Under the pieces are notes generated by a model that saw only the letters and a list, made by a program, of their open reading frames with translations, did no database searches and was not told where the DNA came from. The position numbers and the translations under genes were made by a program. From positions 310,001 through 374,000 of the forward strand of contig CAVOGG010000009.1 of NCBI GenBank assembly GCA_963695175.1: a stretch of DNA of 64,000 nt, given 5' to 3'. The DNA is from Fodinibacter sp963695175 (lineage in GTDB: Bacteria; Actinomycetota; Actinomycetes; Actinomycetales; Dermatophilaceae). Shown piece by piece: positions 1 through 7,605 of this stretch. Numbering within the stretch: the first letter of the stretch is position 1; the number at the start of each line of letters is the position of its first letter.

Positions 1-49
1 GGCCTGGCTGGAGTCCAGCCCACCGGGCTTCAACGTCAACGTCGCCTGA
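1..49 (+). CDS. 3' end of an upstream gene (partial)
   Basis: An open frame runs from base 2 to a TGA at 47-49 and would end a protein in PPGFNVNVA. It overlaps the 3' end of the adenosyltransferase on the other strand by 14 bases, so the two genes converge. The fragment is too short to identify. In mycobacteria a DUF2550 membrane protein following the ATP synthase genes lies beside the corresponding adenosyltransferase, so that is one guess from gene order only. Confidence 0.4.
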   Translation, partial: AWLESSPPGFNVNVA

Positions 50-707
50 CCTCAGACTCTGCGTTCCACCTGGCGCCTCGCGTCCGGGGTGGGATCGCGA
101 CGGTGCTCGCGGGCCGCCCGCCGGGCTGCCACAGCACGTCGCCGCCGGGCAGGTTGGCGCTGCGGGCGAGCACGAACAGCAGGTCGGACAGCCGGTTGAG
201 GTAGGTCGCCGTCACCGGGTTGACCCCGCCCTGCCCCCGGGACTCACCGGGTTCGGTGCCGTACGCCTCGACGGCCGCCCACACCGAGCGCTCGGCGCGG
301 CGCACCACGGTCAGCGCGACGTGCAGGTGGGCGGCGCCCGGGGTGCCGCCCGGCAGGATGAAGGACCGCAGCTTCTCCAGCCGCTCGAGGTAGCGGTCGC
401 AGTCGGCCTCGAGCTCGGTGACCCACTCCTCCTTCACCCGCAGCGGCGGGTACTCGTAGCTGCGCTGCAGCGGGGTGGACAGGTCGGCGCCGATGTCGAA
501 CAGGTCGTTCTGCACCCGGGTCAGCACCACCTGCACGTCCTGGGGGAGGTCGCCGCAGGCGATGGCGACACCGATGGCCGCGTTCGCCTCGTTGGCGTCG
601 GCATAGGCCGCGAGCCGCAGGTCGGTCTTGCGGGTGCGGCTCAGGTCGCCCAGCGCCGTGCTGCCGTCGTCGCCGGTGCGGGTGTAGATGCGGGTGAGGT
701 TGACCAT
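36..707 (-). CDS. pduO: PduO-type cob(I)alamin adenosyltransferase
   Basis: This 223-residue protein should transfer the adenosyl group of ATP to cob(I)alamin, making the coenzyme B12 that the acyl-CoA mutases need. The family's ATP-binding motif TRTGDDGST is at residues 9-17, the RRAER helix at 136-140 and NRLSDLLF at 171-178, all in their usual places; the length is normal. The ATG at 707 gives the standard MVNLTRIYTRTG beginning. Ecm lies 0.6 kb away and MeaB further on, which fits a B12 supply role. The PduO class is clear from the motifs; that it serves Ecm in particular is inference. Confidence 0.93.
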   Translation of the reverse strand: MVNLTRIYTRTGDDGSTALGDLSRTRKTDLRLAAYADANEANAAIGVAIACGDLPQDVQVVLTRVQNDLFDIGADLSTPLQRSYEYPPLRVKEEWVTELEADCDRYLERLEKLRSFILPGGTPGAAHLHVALTVVRRAERSVWAAVEAYGTEPGESRGQGGVNPVTATYLNRLSDLLFVLARSANLPGGDVLWQPGGRPASTVAIPPRTRGARWNAESEVRRR

Positions 708-797
708 GCGCACAGCCTTGCAGACGTGCCGCAGGCCCTCGCCCGTGGCACGAAGCGGACATTGTCCATTCTTTGCCCAGACTTTACCCGTTCGTTG

Positions 798-827
798 CTG
801 ACGGGAAGGCACCGTGGTCTGTGTAAT
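798..827 (+). promoter_or_regulatory. Candidate promoter of the STAS gene
   Basis: CTGACG (798-803) and TGTAAT (822-827) are separated by 18 bases and match four to five positions each of the sigma-A boxes. Transcription would begin near 834, followed by the GGGAGGGG ribosome site just ahead of the GTG at 857. Predicted by eye only. Confidence 0.4.
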
Positions 828-856
828 GGACTCACGACGACGTGGGAGGGGGCACC

Positions 857-1228
857 GTGGCCGAGCAGGTGAGCGCCATCGTGACGATGACGGAGTACCA
901 GGACGACGGGGGGTGTCACGTGGCGCTGCGGGGACGCCTCGACGTGCGCACGGTCGCGGACCTGCGCCTGCCGCTGCACCGGCTGATCGCCACCGGCTCG
1001 ACACCGGTGCTGCTCGACCTCGGCGAGGCCCACGTGGGCGACGCCACCGGCTTCGGGTTCATCGTCGAGTGCCAGCGACGGGCCCGCCGGGCCGGCCGCC
1101 CGATTCGCATCGTCGCCGCCGACGAGCGCACCCGTCGGCTGCTGCGCCGGGCCCGGCTGCACGCCCTGCTGAGCACCGTCCCCGTCGCCACGACGGGCGA
1201 GCCGGCCCTGGCCGGCGCCGCGGGCTGA
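857..1228 (+). CDS. STAS-domain protein (anti-sigma factor antagonist-like)
   Basis: The 123-residue protein is essentially one STAS domain. The strand LLDLGEAHVGDATGFGFIV (about residues 52-70) matches the segment that carries the phosphorylatable serine in SpoIIAA/RsbV proteins, but here the site reads D-A-T, with threonine 64 in place of serine. I chose the GTG at 857 because GGGAGGGG sits directly upstream; an in-frame GTG at 842 is possible. No anti-sigma kinase or sigma factor gene is adjacent, so the partner is unknown and the gene is an orphan. The fold assignment is fairly safe; the regulatory role is inferred. Confidence 0.75.
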   Translation: MAEQVSAIVTMTEYQDDGGCHVALRGRLDVRTVADLRLPLHRLIATGSTPVLLDLGEAHVGDATGFGFIVECQRRARRAGRPIRIVAADERTRRLLRRARLHALLSTVPVATTGEPALAGAAG

Positions 1229-1322
1229 GCGTCCCCTGACGCGTCGCAGGGCCGACGGCTCGCGCGTCATGGTGTGGGCACTCTCACCGTGCGGGTCGCT
1301 ACCCCGGGCCACGCGCCGCGGC

Positions 1323-1328
1323 TAGCGT
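1323..1328 (+). promoter_or_regulatory. Candidate -10 box of ecm
   Basis: TAGCGT lies 7 bases before the ATG at 1336 and no ribosome site precedes that ATG. This spacing predicts a leaderless transcript beginning at or next to the start codon. No good -35 is visible. Confidence 0.45.
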
Positions 1329-1335
1329 TCACGGC

Positions 1336-3402
1336 ATGTCCGAGAGCAGCGATGTGGCACGCCCCGAGCGCGACCGCCCCTGGGTGATGCGGACCTACGC
1401 CGGCCACTCCAGCGCCGCTGCCAGCAACGCCCTGTACCGCCGCAACCTCGACAAGGGCCAGACCGGCCTGTCGGTGGCCTTCGACCTTCCCACCCAGACC
1501 GGCTACGACCCGGACCACGTGCTGGCGCGCGGTGAGGTCGGCAAGGTGGGCGTGCCGATCTCGCACATCGGCGACATGCGGGCCCTGTTCGCCGACATCC
1601 CGTTGTCCCGGATGAACACCTCGATGACGATCAACGCCACCGCGATGTGGCTGCTCGCGCTCTACCAGGTGGCGGCCGAGGAGCAGGCCGAGGAGGCGGG
1701 CGAGGACCCGGCCGCCGCGGTGCGAGCCCTGGCCGGCACCACCCAGAACGACATCATCAAGGAGTACCTGTCGCGGGGCACCTACGTCTTCGCGCCGGGC
1801 CCCTCGCTGCGGCTGATCACCGACATGGTCGCCTACACCGTCGCCGAGATCCCGCGGTGGAACCCGACCAACATCTGCAGCTACCACCTGCAGGAGGCCG
1901 GCGCGACACCGGTGCAGGAGGTCGCCTACGCGATCTGCACCGCGATCGCCGTGCTGGATGCCGTGCGCGACTCGGGTCAGGTGCCCCCGGAGCGCTTCGG
2001 CGAGGTCGTCGCCCGGATCTCGTTCTTCGTCAACGCGGGCGTGCGCTTCGTCGAGGAGATGTGCAAGATGCGCGCCTTCGTGCAGCTCTGGGACGAGCTG
2101 ACCCTCGAGCGCTACGGCGTCACCGACGCCACCCAGCGCCGCTTCCGCTACGGCGTGCAGGTCAACTCGCTGGGGCTCACCGAGGCCCAGCCGGAGAACA
2201 ACGTTCAGCGCATCGTGCTCGAGATGCTCGCCGTCACGATGTCCAAGGACGCCCGGGCCCGCGCCGTGCAGCTGCCCGCGTGGAACGAGGCCCTGGGCCT
2301 GCCCCGCCCCTGGGACCAGCAGTGGTCGCTGCGCATCCAGCAGGTGCTGGCCTACGAGAGCGACCTGCTCGAGTACGACGACCTGTTCGAGGGGTCGAAG
2401 GTCGTCGAGGCCAAGGTCGCCGAGCTCGTCGAAGGGGCCCGCGCCGAGATCGACCGGGTCCAGGCGATGGGTGGTGCGGTGCCGGCCGTCGAGGGCGGCT
2501 ACATGAAGAGCGAGCTCGTGGCCTCGCACTCTCGTCGGCGCCAGCGGATCGAGGCCGGAGAGGACGTCGTCGTCGGCGTCAACCGCTTCGAGACCACCGA
2601 GCCCAACCCGCTCACCGCCGACCTCGAGACCGCGATCCAGGGCGTGGATGCCGGGGTCGAGGCCGCCGCGGTGGCCGCCGTTCGCCGCTGGCGGGAGGAG
2701 CGCGACGCGGACCCGGAGCGCAAGGAGCGGGCGGCATCCGCCCTGGCTCGTCTGGTCGCCGACGCGGGCACGGACACGAACCTGATGGCGGCGACGCTGG
2801 AGTGCGCGCGGGCCGGCCTGACGACGGGGGAGTGGGCCGGGGCGCTGCGCGAGGTGTTCGGCGAGTTCCGCGCCCCGACCGGGGTCAGCGGCTCGGTGGG
2901 CGTCGGCGCCGGGTCCGAGGCGCTGGTCGACGTACGGGCGATGGTGGCCCGCACCGGTGCCGAGCTGGGCGAGCGGCTGCGGCTGCTCGTCGGCAAGCCC
3001 GGCCTGGACGGGCACTCCAACGGCGCCGAGCAGATCGCCGTCCGCGCTCGCGACGCCGGGTTCGAGGTCATCTACCAGGGCATCCGGCTGACGCCCGAGC
3101 AGATCGTGGGTGCGGCCGTCGCCGAGGACGTGCACCTCGTCGGCATCTCGATCCTGTCCGGGTCGCACATGGAGCTGGTGCCCGAGGTGCTCGAGCGGAT
3201 GCGCGAGGCCGGTGCCGGCGACGTGCCGGTGATCGTCGGCGGCATCATCCCCGAGGCGGATGCCGTGCGCCTCAAGGCCCTGGGTGTGGCCGAGGTGTTC
3301 ACGCCGAAGGACTTCGGGCTCAACGACATCATGGTGCGCTTCGTCCAGGTCATCCGTGCCTCGCGCGGGCTCGGCGACGCGGCGACGCCCGCCCACACCT
3401 GA
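1336..3402 (+). CDS. ecm: Ethylmalonyl-CoA mutase (Ecm/MeaA)
   Basis: This B12 enzyme rearranges (2R)-ethylmalonyl-CoA to methylsuccinyl-CoA in the ethylmalonyl-CoA pathway of acetyl-CoA assimilation. The 688-residue chain has an N-terminal mutase barrel starting RTYAGHSSAAASNALYRRNL and a C-terminal cobalamin domain whose DGHSNG motif places the cobalt-ligating histidine at residue 560. The barrel phrase GTTQNDIIKEYLSRGTYVFAP and the DGHSNGAEQIAVRARD stretch read like Ecm/MeaA rather than methylmalonyl-CoA mutase, and the length fits Ecm. Ccr, the epimerase and MeaB elsewhere in the window support the pathway. A methylmalonyl- or isobutyryl-CoA mutase is less likely. Confidence 0.9.
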   Translation: MSESSDVARPERDRPWVMRTYAGHSSAAASNALYRRNLDKGQTGLSVAFDLPTQTGYDPDHVLARGEVGKVGVPISHIGDMRALFADIPLSRMNTSMTINATAMWLLALYQVAAEEQAEEAGEDPAAAVRALAGTTQNDIIKEYLSRGTYVFAPGPSLRLITDMVAYTVAEIPRWNPTNICSYHLQEAGATPVQEVAYAICTAIAVLDAVRDSGQVPPERFGEVVARISFFVNAGVRFVEEMCKMRAFVQLWDELTLERYGVTDATQRRFRYGVQVNSLGLTEAQPENNVQRIVLEMLAVTMSKDARARAVQLPAWNEALGLPRPWDQQWSLRIQQVLAYESDLLEYDDLFEGSKVVEAKVAELVEGARAEIDRVQAMGGAVPAVEGGYMKSELVASHSRRRQRIEAGEDVVVGVNRFETTEPNPLTADLETAIQGVDAGVEAAAVAAVRRWREERDADPERKERAASALARLVADAGTDTNLMAATLECARAGLTTGEWAGALREVFGEFRAPTGVSGSVGVGAGSEALVDVRAMVARTGAELGERLRLLVGKPGLDGHSNGAEQIAVRARDAGFEVIYQGIRLTPEQIVGAAVAEDVHLVGISILSGSHMELVPEVLERMREAGAGDVPVIVGGIIPEADAVRLKALGVAEVFTPKDFGLNDIMVRFVQVIRASRGLGDAATPAHT

Positions 3403-3416
3403 GGCGCGGCGGGCGT

Positions 3417-3435
3417 CACGGCGGGGCTCGCCGTG
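3417..3435. terminator. Hairpin between convergent ecm and PfpI gene
   Basis: CACGGCG (3417-3423) and CGCCGTG (3429-3435) form a perfect 7-bp stem with a 5-base loop in the 40-base gap between two converging genes. There is no T-run, which is common in high-GC actinobacteria. It could end transcription from both sides. Confidence 0.5.
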
Positions 3436-3442
3436 GTCGGTG

Positions 3443-4024
3443 CTAGGCGGTCACGGATGCCGCCAGCGCGGCGGTGAGCTCACGAGTGAACGCCGGGATG
3501 TCGTCGGGGTTGCGGCTGGTGATCAGGTTGTCGTCGACGACGACCTCCCGGTCCTCCCAGGTCGCGCCCGCGTTGCGCAGGTCGGTCTGCAGGCTCGGCC
3601 ACGAGGTGACGTGGCGGTCGCGCACGACGTCGGCCTCGATGAGGGTCCAGGGCGCGTGGCAGATCGCGGCAACCGGCTTGCCGGACTGGACGAACTGGCG
3701 CACGAACGCCACGGCATCCTCGTCGGTGCGCAGCGCGTCGGGGTTGGCGACGCCCCCGGGCAGCACGAGCGCGGCGTAGTCGGCGACCTCCGCCGACGCG
3801 ACGGTCGCGTCGACGTCGAAGGTGTCGCCCTTGTCGAGGTGGTTGTAGGCCTGCACCGTGCCGTCCTGCGTCGACAGGAGCACGGGGGTCGCGCCGGACT
3901 GCTCGACGGCCTCCCACGGGCCGGTCAGCTCGACCTGCTCGATGCCCTCGGGGGCGACGAGGAAGGCGACCTTCTGCTGCTCGCCGGTGGTCGTGCTGGT
4001 GGTGGTGTCGGTCGTGCTGGTCAT
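3443..4024 (-). CDS. DJ-1/PfpI family protein
   Basis: A 193-residue member of the DJ-1/PfpI/Hsp31-like class I glutamine amidotransferase fold, a group that includes deglycases and stress chaperones. The nucleophile elbow AICHAPW puts the reactive cysteine at 122 followed by His123, and the LVLPGG strand is at about residues 86-91. A Thr/Ser-rich tail of about 15 residues precedes the domain. The ATG at 4024 has a GAGAGGA ribosome site about 6 bases upstream. It stands alone, converging on ecm. The family is clear; the substrate is not. Confidence 0.85.
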   Translation of the reverse strand: MTSTTDTTTSTTTGEQQKVAFLVAPEGIEQVELTGPWEAVEQSGATPVLLSTQDGTVQAYNHLDKGDTFDVDATVASAEVADYAALVLPGGVANPDALRTDEDAVAFVRQFVQSGKPVAAICHAPWTLIEADVVRDRHVTSWPSLQTDLRNAGATWEDREVVVDDNLITSRNPDDIPAFTRELTAALAASVTA

Positions 4025-4150
4025 GGTGGGGTCCTCTCGGTCCGACGGTTTCGGCGGCGCTCGGGTTCGGCGCCGGTGTGCGGCAACCAGACCCCTACCC
4101 ACCCCATTCCCCGGTAAGCCGGGCGCCTGCCGACGTCGAAGGTTCGGCGG

Positions 4151-4156
4151 TAGCGT
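4151..4156 (+). promoter_or_regulatory. Candidate -10 box of a small orphan gene
   Basis: TAGCGT sits 7 bases before the ATG at 4164, again the leaderless arrangement. No clear -35. Confidence 0.35.
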
Positions 4157-4163
4157 GCCCCGT

Positions 4164-4460
4164 ATGGCTCTGCACTGTGCCGCGACCCTGGTGCTCGTGC
4201 CGGTCGGCACGGCGCCGGATGACGCCGCCGGTGCCGGCGCGGTCATGGTCGGCCCGCTGGTGCCGGGGGCGGACGTCGTCGAGGAGCTGCAGGCGCTCGC
4301 CGACCTGCACCGGGGCGAACGCGTCGTCGTGCCGGCCGGGCCGGAGCAGGTGGCGGCCGCCCTCGAGCACCTCGGCCGGGCAGCGCGCGCCGGCGACACC
4401 CAGCCGCTGTGGCTCGAGATCGGGGACGACGGCTGGGCGCTGGTCCCGGTGGGGGCCTGA
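4164..4460 (+). CDS. Small hypothetical protein
   Basis: A 98-residue soluble protein rich in alanine, glycine and valine, with no signal peptide or membrane segment and no motif I recognise. A hydrophobic strand near the N terminus (ATLVLVPVG) and a likely helix around residues 40-75 suggest a small alpha/beta domain. Codon use matches its neighbours, so it is likely a real gene. It converges on nucS with about 45 bases between, and nothing in the context points to a function. Confidence 0.6.
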   Translation: MALHCAATLVLVPVGTAPDDAAGAGAVMVGPLVPGADVVEELQALADLHRGERVVVPAGPEQVAAALEHLGRAARAGDTQPLWLEIGDDGWALVPVGA

Positions 4461-4481
4461 GCGGGCCGGCGCTCTGAGGAG

Positions 4482-4515
4482 CCGGTGCCTCAGAACAGCC
4501 GGTGCCTCAGAACAG
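4482..4515. repeat. 17-bp tandem duplication at the end of nucS
   Basis: The unit CCGGTGCCTCAGAACAG occurs at 4482-4498 and again at 4499-4515, with the start of a third copy following. The nucS stop codon lies within the second copy, so the first copy is downstream of the gene. It looks like recent slippage that left the reading frame intact. Confidence 0.85.
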
Positions 4516-5202
4516 CCGGTGCTCGCTGGTGTCGATGCCCTTGAGCGAGTCGTAGTCGAGCACGACACAGCGGATGCCGCGGTCCTCGGCGAGGGTGCGG
4601 GCCTGCGGCTTGATCTGCTGGGCGGCGAACACGCCGGTCACCGGCGCGAGGTGCGGGTCGCGGTTCATCAGCTCGAGGTACCGGGTCAGCTGCTCGACCC
4701 CGTCGATGTCGCCGCGCCGCTTGATCTCGATCGCGACGGTGGCCCCGGCGCCGTCCTTGCAGAGGATGTCGACCGGGCCGATCGGCGTCATGTACTCGCG
4801 GCGGGTCAGGGTCCAGCCGTCGCCGAGCGTGGTGATGTGCTCGGCGAGCAGCTTCTGCAGGTGCGCCTCGACGCCGTCCTTGACCAGTCCGGGGTCGACG
4901 CCCAGCTCGTGCGCGCTGTCGTGGTGCACCTCGTGGATCTTGACCCGCAGCCGGTCCTCGGACTTGGCGTGCTGCACGACCCACACGGCCGTCGCGCCCT
5001 CGGCGGCCTCGGCCTCGTCGGGCTCGACCTCGGCCATCGCGCACGGTGGCGACATCCAGTTCAACGGCTTGTACGAGCCGCCGTCGGAGTGCACGAGCAC
5101 CGAGCCGTCGGCCTTGACCAGGAGCAACCGGGTCGCCAGCGGCAGGTGGGCGGTGAGCCGCCCGTCGTAGTCGACGCTGCACGTCGCGATCACGAGTCGC
5201 AC
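4507..5202 (-). CDS. nucS: Mismatch-specific endonuclease NucS (EndoMS)
   Basis: NucS cuts mismatched DNA and provides mismatch repair in actinobacteria that lack MutS/MutL. The 231-residue protein has the N-terminal DNA-binding domain (VRLVIATCSVDYDGRLTAHLP) and a C-terminal RecB-like nuclease with D145, E159 and K161 in the D...ExK arrangement (AIEIKRRG). The chain ends in HRLF, resembling the clamp-binding tail of this family. The GTG at 5202 gives the family's usual beginning and is preceded 8 bases upstream by TAGGGT. A 17-bp duplication follows the stop. Confidence 0.93.
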   Translation of the reverse strand: MRLVIATCSVDYDGRLTAHLPLATRLLLVKADGSVLVHSDGGSYKPLNWMSPPCAMAEVEPDEAEAAEGATAVWVVQHAKSEDRLRVKIHEVHHDSAHELGVDPGLVKDGVEAHLQKLLAEHITTLGDGWTLTRREYMTPIGPVDILCKDGAGATVAIEIKRRGDIDGVEQLTRYLELMNRDPHLAPVTGVFAAQQIKPQARTLAEDRGIRCVVLDYDSLKGIDTSEHRLF

Positions 5203-5210
5203 GATCGACC

Positions 5211-5216
5211 ACCCTA
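5211..5216 (-). promoter_or_regulatory. Candidate -10 box of nucS
   Basis: On the minus strand TAGGGT is 8 bases ahead of the nucS GTG, with no ribosome site between. This predicts a leaderless mRNA. Confidence 0.4.
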
Positions 5217-5288
5217 CCGTCGTGCCCCGCTCGAGCCATTGCCTGTCGGCCGGGGTGGGGCGCACACTCATCAGGAGAGGTGAGGCCA

Positions 5289-5732
5289 ATGCGGGCAGCG
5301 CTGTGGACGGTGTTCCTCGTCGTGCTGCCCGGGCTCTGGTTCTTCGCCTCGGGCGAGGCGTTGGCGTGGTTCTGCGAGGGCGAGCCGCCGCGCGTGCTGC
5401 GCCCCCTGATCCGGCGGCTGCGCCCGCACGTCGAACGGCTGCGGGCCTGGCACCGGCGCGCGATGCGGCGCCCGGTGCCGCAGCCCCTGCCGCCGGTGCT
5501 GATCGGCCTGGAGCTGCGTCGCCTGGAGCTCGAGATCCGGCGGGTCGAGGACGGCGACGCTCCGCACCAGGCCGCGCGCCTGCGGGCCGTGCTGGCGGCC
5601 TACGACCAGCTGCTCCTCGAGCTGTGCGAGCGGGTCGACGTGCCCACCGACGACGTGGGGCTCCCGCCGTTGCCCTCGCGCGAGCGGCTGACCCTCGAGG
5701 CCGAGCTGGTCGCCGCCGGTCAGGACTGGTGA
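5289..5732 (+). CDS. Hypothetical single-pass membrane protein
   Basis: A 147-residue protein with one hydrophobic segment at about residues 4-30 (containing VFLVVLPGLWFFASGEALAWF), then a basic, arginine-rich stretch and long leucine-rich helices that may form a coiled coil. It is likely anchored with the helices in the cytoplasm. AGGAG lies about 11 bases ahead of the ATG at 5289; a GTG at 5280 is an alternative start. I do not recognise a family. It lies between nucS and the dehydrogenase gene without overlap to either. Confidence 0.65.
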   Translation: MRAALWTVFLVVLPGLWFFASGEALAWFCEGEPPRVLRPLIRRLRPHVERLRAWHRRAMRRPVPQPLPPVLIGLELRRLELEIRRVEDGDAPHQAARLRAVLAAYDQLLLELCERVDVPTDDVGLPPLPSRERLTLEAELVAAGQDW

Positions 5733-5806
5733 GCGGCCGACGCAGTAAGCAGCGTCACGCCCTCCGGGAGTCGTCGAGGGGGTGACGCTCTGGAAGGATC
5801 GCGGCC

Positions 5807-7585
5807 ATGACGCGTGACTTCACCAGTGTGGGTGTGATCGGACTCGGGACGATGGGTGCGGGGATCGTGGAGGTCTTCGCCCGCAACGGGATCGACGTGG
5901 TCGCCGTCGAGGTCGACGAGGCCGCCATCGAGCACGGCAAGGCGGTGCTCGCGGGCAGCACCGGCCGCGCCCTGAGCCGGGGGAAGCTCACCCAGGAGGA
6001 GCACGACGCGCTGCACGCCAGGGTCACCTTCACCAGCGAGCTGGCCGACCTCGCGCCCTGCCAGCTCGTGGTGGAGGCCGTGCCGGAGCACCTCGACCTC
6101 AAGAAGGAGCTGCTCGGCAAGGTCGACGCGGTCGTCTCCCCGGATGCCGTGCTGGCCACCAACACCTCCTCGCTGCCGGTCACCGAGATCGCCGTCGCGA
6201 CGTCGAACCCCAAGCGGGTCGTCGGCATGCACTTCTTCAACCCGGCCCCGGTGCAGCAGTTCGTCGAGGTGATCCGCACGGTGATCACCGCCGACGACGT
6301 CTTCGAGGACGTCAAGGCGCTGGCCGAGCGGCTCGGCAAGAAGCCGGTCATCGTCGGCGACAAGGCGGGCTTCATCGCCAACGCCCTGCTGTTCGGCTAC
6401 CTCAACCACGCCGTGTCGATGTACGAGAGCCGCTACGCGACCCGCGAGGACCTCGACGCGGCGATGCGCTTCGGCTGCGGCTACCCGATGGGCCCGCTCG
6501 CGCTGCTCGACCTGATCGGCCTCGACACGGCCTACGAGATCCTCGACACGATGTACAAGCAGGGCCGCAACCGGCTGCACGCCCCCAGCCCGATCATCAA
6601 GCAGATGGTCAGCGCCGGGCTGCTCGGCCGCAAGAGCGGCCGGGGCTTCTACACCTACGCGGCCCCGGGCTCGCCCGAGGTCGTGGCCGACGCGCAGACG
6701 CCGGCGGGTGGCCTGCCGGCCGGGGTGTCGCTGCGTTCGGTGGCGTCGGTGGGCGTGGTCGGGTCGGGCACCATGGCCACCGGCATCATCGAGGTCTTCG
6801 CGAAGGCCGGGTACGACGTCACCTACGTCGCCCGCGGCGACGCCAAGGTGGATGCCGTGCGCGCCGCTTTGGCACGCAACACCGCGCGCGCCGTGGAGAA
6901 GGGCCGGCTCACCGCCGAGGACGCGGAGGCGCTGCTCGGCCGGGTGACCGGCGCGACCACGCGCGAGGCGCTGGCCGACGTCGACCTGGTCGTCGAGGCG
7001 ATCGCCGAGGACCTGGCGGTCAAGCAGGAGCTCTTCCGCGACCTCGACCGGATCTGCAGGCCGGGCGCCATCCTCGCCACGACCACCTCCTCGCTGCCGA
7101 TCATCGACTGCGCCAAGGTCACCGAGCGGCCGCAGGACGTCATCGGGATGCACTTCTTCAACCCCGCGCAGGTCATGAAGCTGGTCGAGGTCGTGCACAC
7201 CGTGTCGACCTCGCCGGACGTCACCGCCACCGTGCAGGACCTCTGCGCCAAGGTCGGCAAGGTGGCCGTCACCTGCGGTGACCGTTCGGGGTTCGTCGTC
7301 AACGCGCTGCTCTTCCCGTACCTCAACGACGCCGTGCGGATGCTCGAGGCCAACTACGCCAGCGCCGACGACATCGACACCGCGATGAAGGCCGGCTGCG
7401 GCCTGCCGATGGGGCCCTTCGAGCTGCTCGACGTGGTGGGGCTCGACGTGTCGCTGGCGATCGAGCGCGAGCTCTACACCGAGTTCCGCGAGCCCGGCTA
7501 CGCGCCGGCGCCGCTGCTCGAGCACCTCGTCACGGCCGGCTACCTCGGCCGCAAGACCGGCCGGGGCTTCCGCACCCACGCCTGA
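5807..7585 (+). CDS. Double-module 3-hydroxyacyl-CoA (3-hydroxybutyryl-CoA) dehydrogenase
   Basis: This 592-residue protein is two complete 3-hydroxyacyl-CoA dehydrogenases in tandem. Module one has its NAD site GLGTMG near residue 12 and the catalytic GMHFFNP motif near residue 140; module two repeats these as GSGTMA near 318 and GMHFFNP near 447. Each ends with the C-terminal helical domain (GYPMGPLALLDLIGLD and GLPMGPFELLDVVGLD) and a GRKxGRGF motif. Single-module enzymes are about 280-300 residues. It would reduce acetoacetyl-CoA or oxidise 3-hydroxyacyl-CoA, the step between thiolase and crotonase. GSGTMA lacks the last glycine of the usual motif, so NAD binding in module two deserves checking. 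Confidence 0.9.
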   Translation: MTRDFTSVGVIGLGTMGAGIVEVFARNGIDVVAVEVDEAAIEHGKAVLAGSTGRALSRGKLTQEEHDALHARVTFTSELADLAPCQLVVEAVPEHLDLKKELLGKVDAVVSPDAVLATNTSSLPVTEIAVATSNPKRVVGMHFFNPAPVQQFVEVIRTVITADDVFEDVKALAERLGKKPVIVGDKAGFIANALLFGYLNHAVSMYESRYATREDLDAAMRFGCGYPMGPLALLDLIGLDTAYEILDTMYKQGRNRLHAPSPIIKQMVSAGLLGRKSGRGFYTYAAPGSPEVVADAQTPAGGLPAGVSLRSVASVGVVGSGTMATGIIEVFAKAGYDVTYVARGDAKVDAVRAALARNTARAVEKGRLTAEDAEALLGRVTGATTREALADVDLVVEAIAEDLAVKQELFRDLDRICRPGAILATTTSSLPIIDCAKVTERPQDVIGMHFFNPAQVMKLVEVVHTVSTSPDVTATVQDLCAKVGKVAVTCGDRSGFVVNALLFPYLNDAVRMLEANYASADDIDTAMKAGCGLPMGPFELLDVVGLDVSLAIERELYTEFREPGYAPAPLLEHLVTAGYLGRKTGRGFRTHA

Positions 7586-7593
7586 CCGGTGGG

Positions 7594-7599
7594 TAGGGT
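7594..7599 (+). promoter_or_regulatory. Candidate -10 box of the FAD/GcvT-like gene
   Basis: TAGGGT is followed by 6 bases and then the GTG at 7606, with no ribosome site. The transcript would begin at the start codon. Confidence 0.45.
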
Positions 7600-7605
7600 C
7601 GCCGG

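Noticed and set aside
1267..3396. A 709-codon open frame antisense to ecm
   Set aside because: It is an antisense reading of a well-identified gene, with histidine/arginine-rich low-complexity translation typical of high-GC shadows; no motif or start signal supports it.
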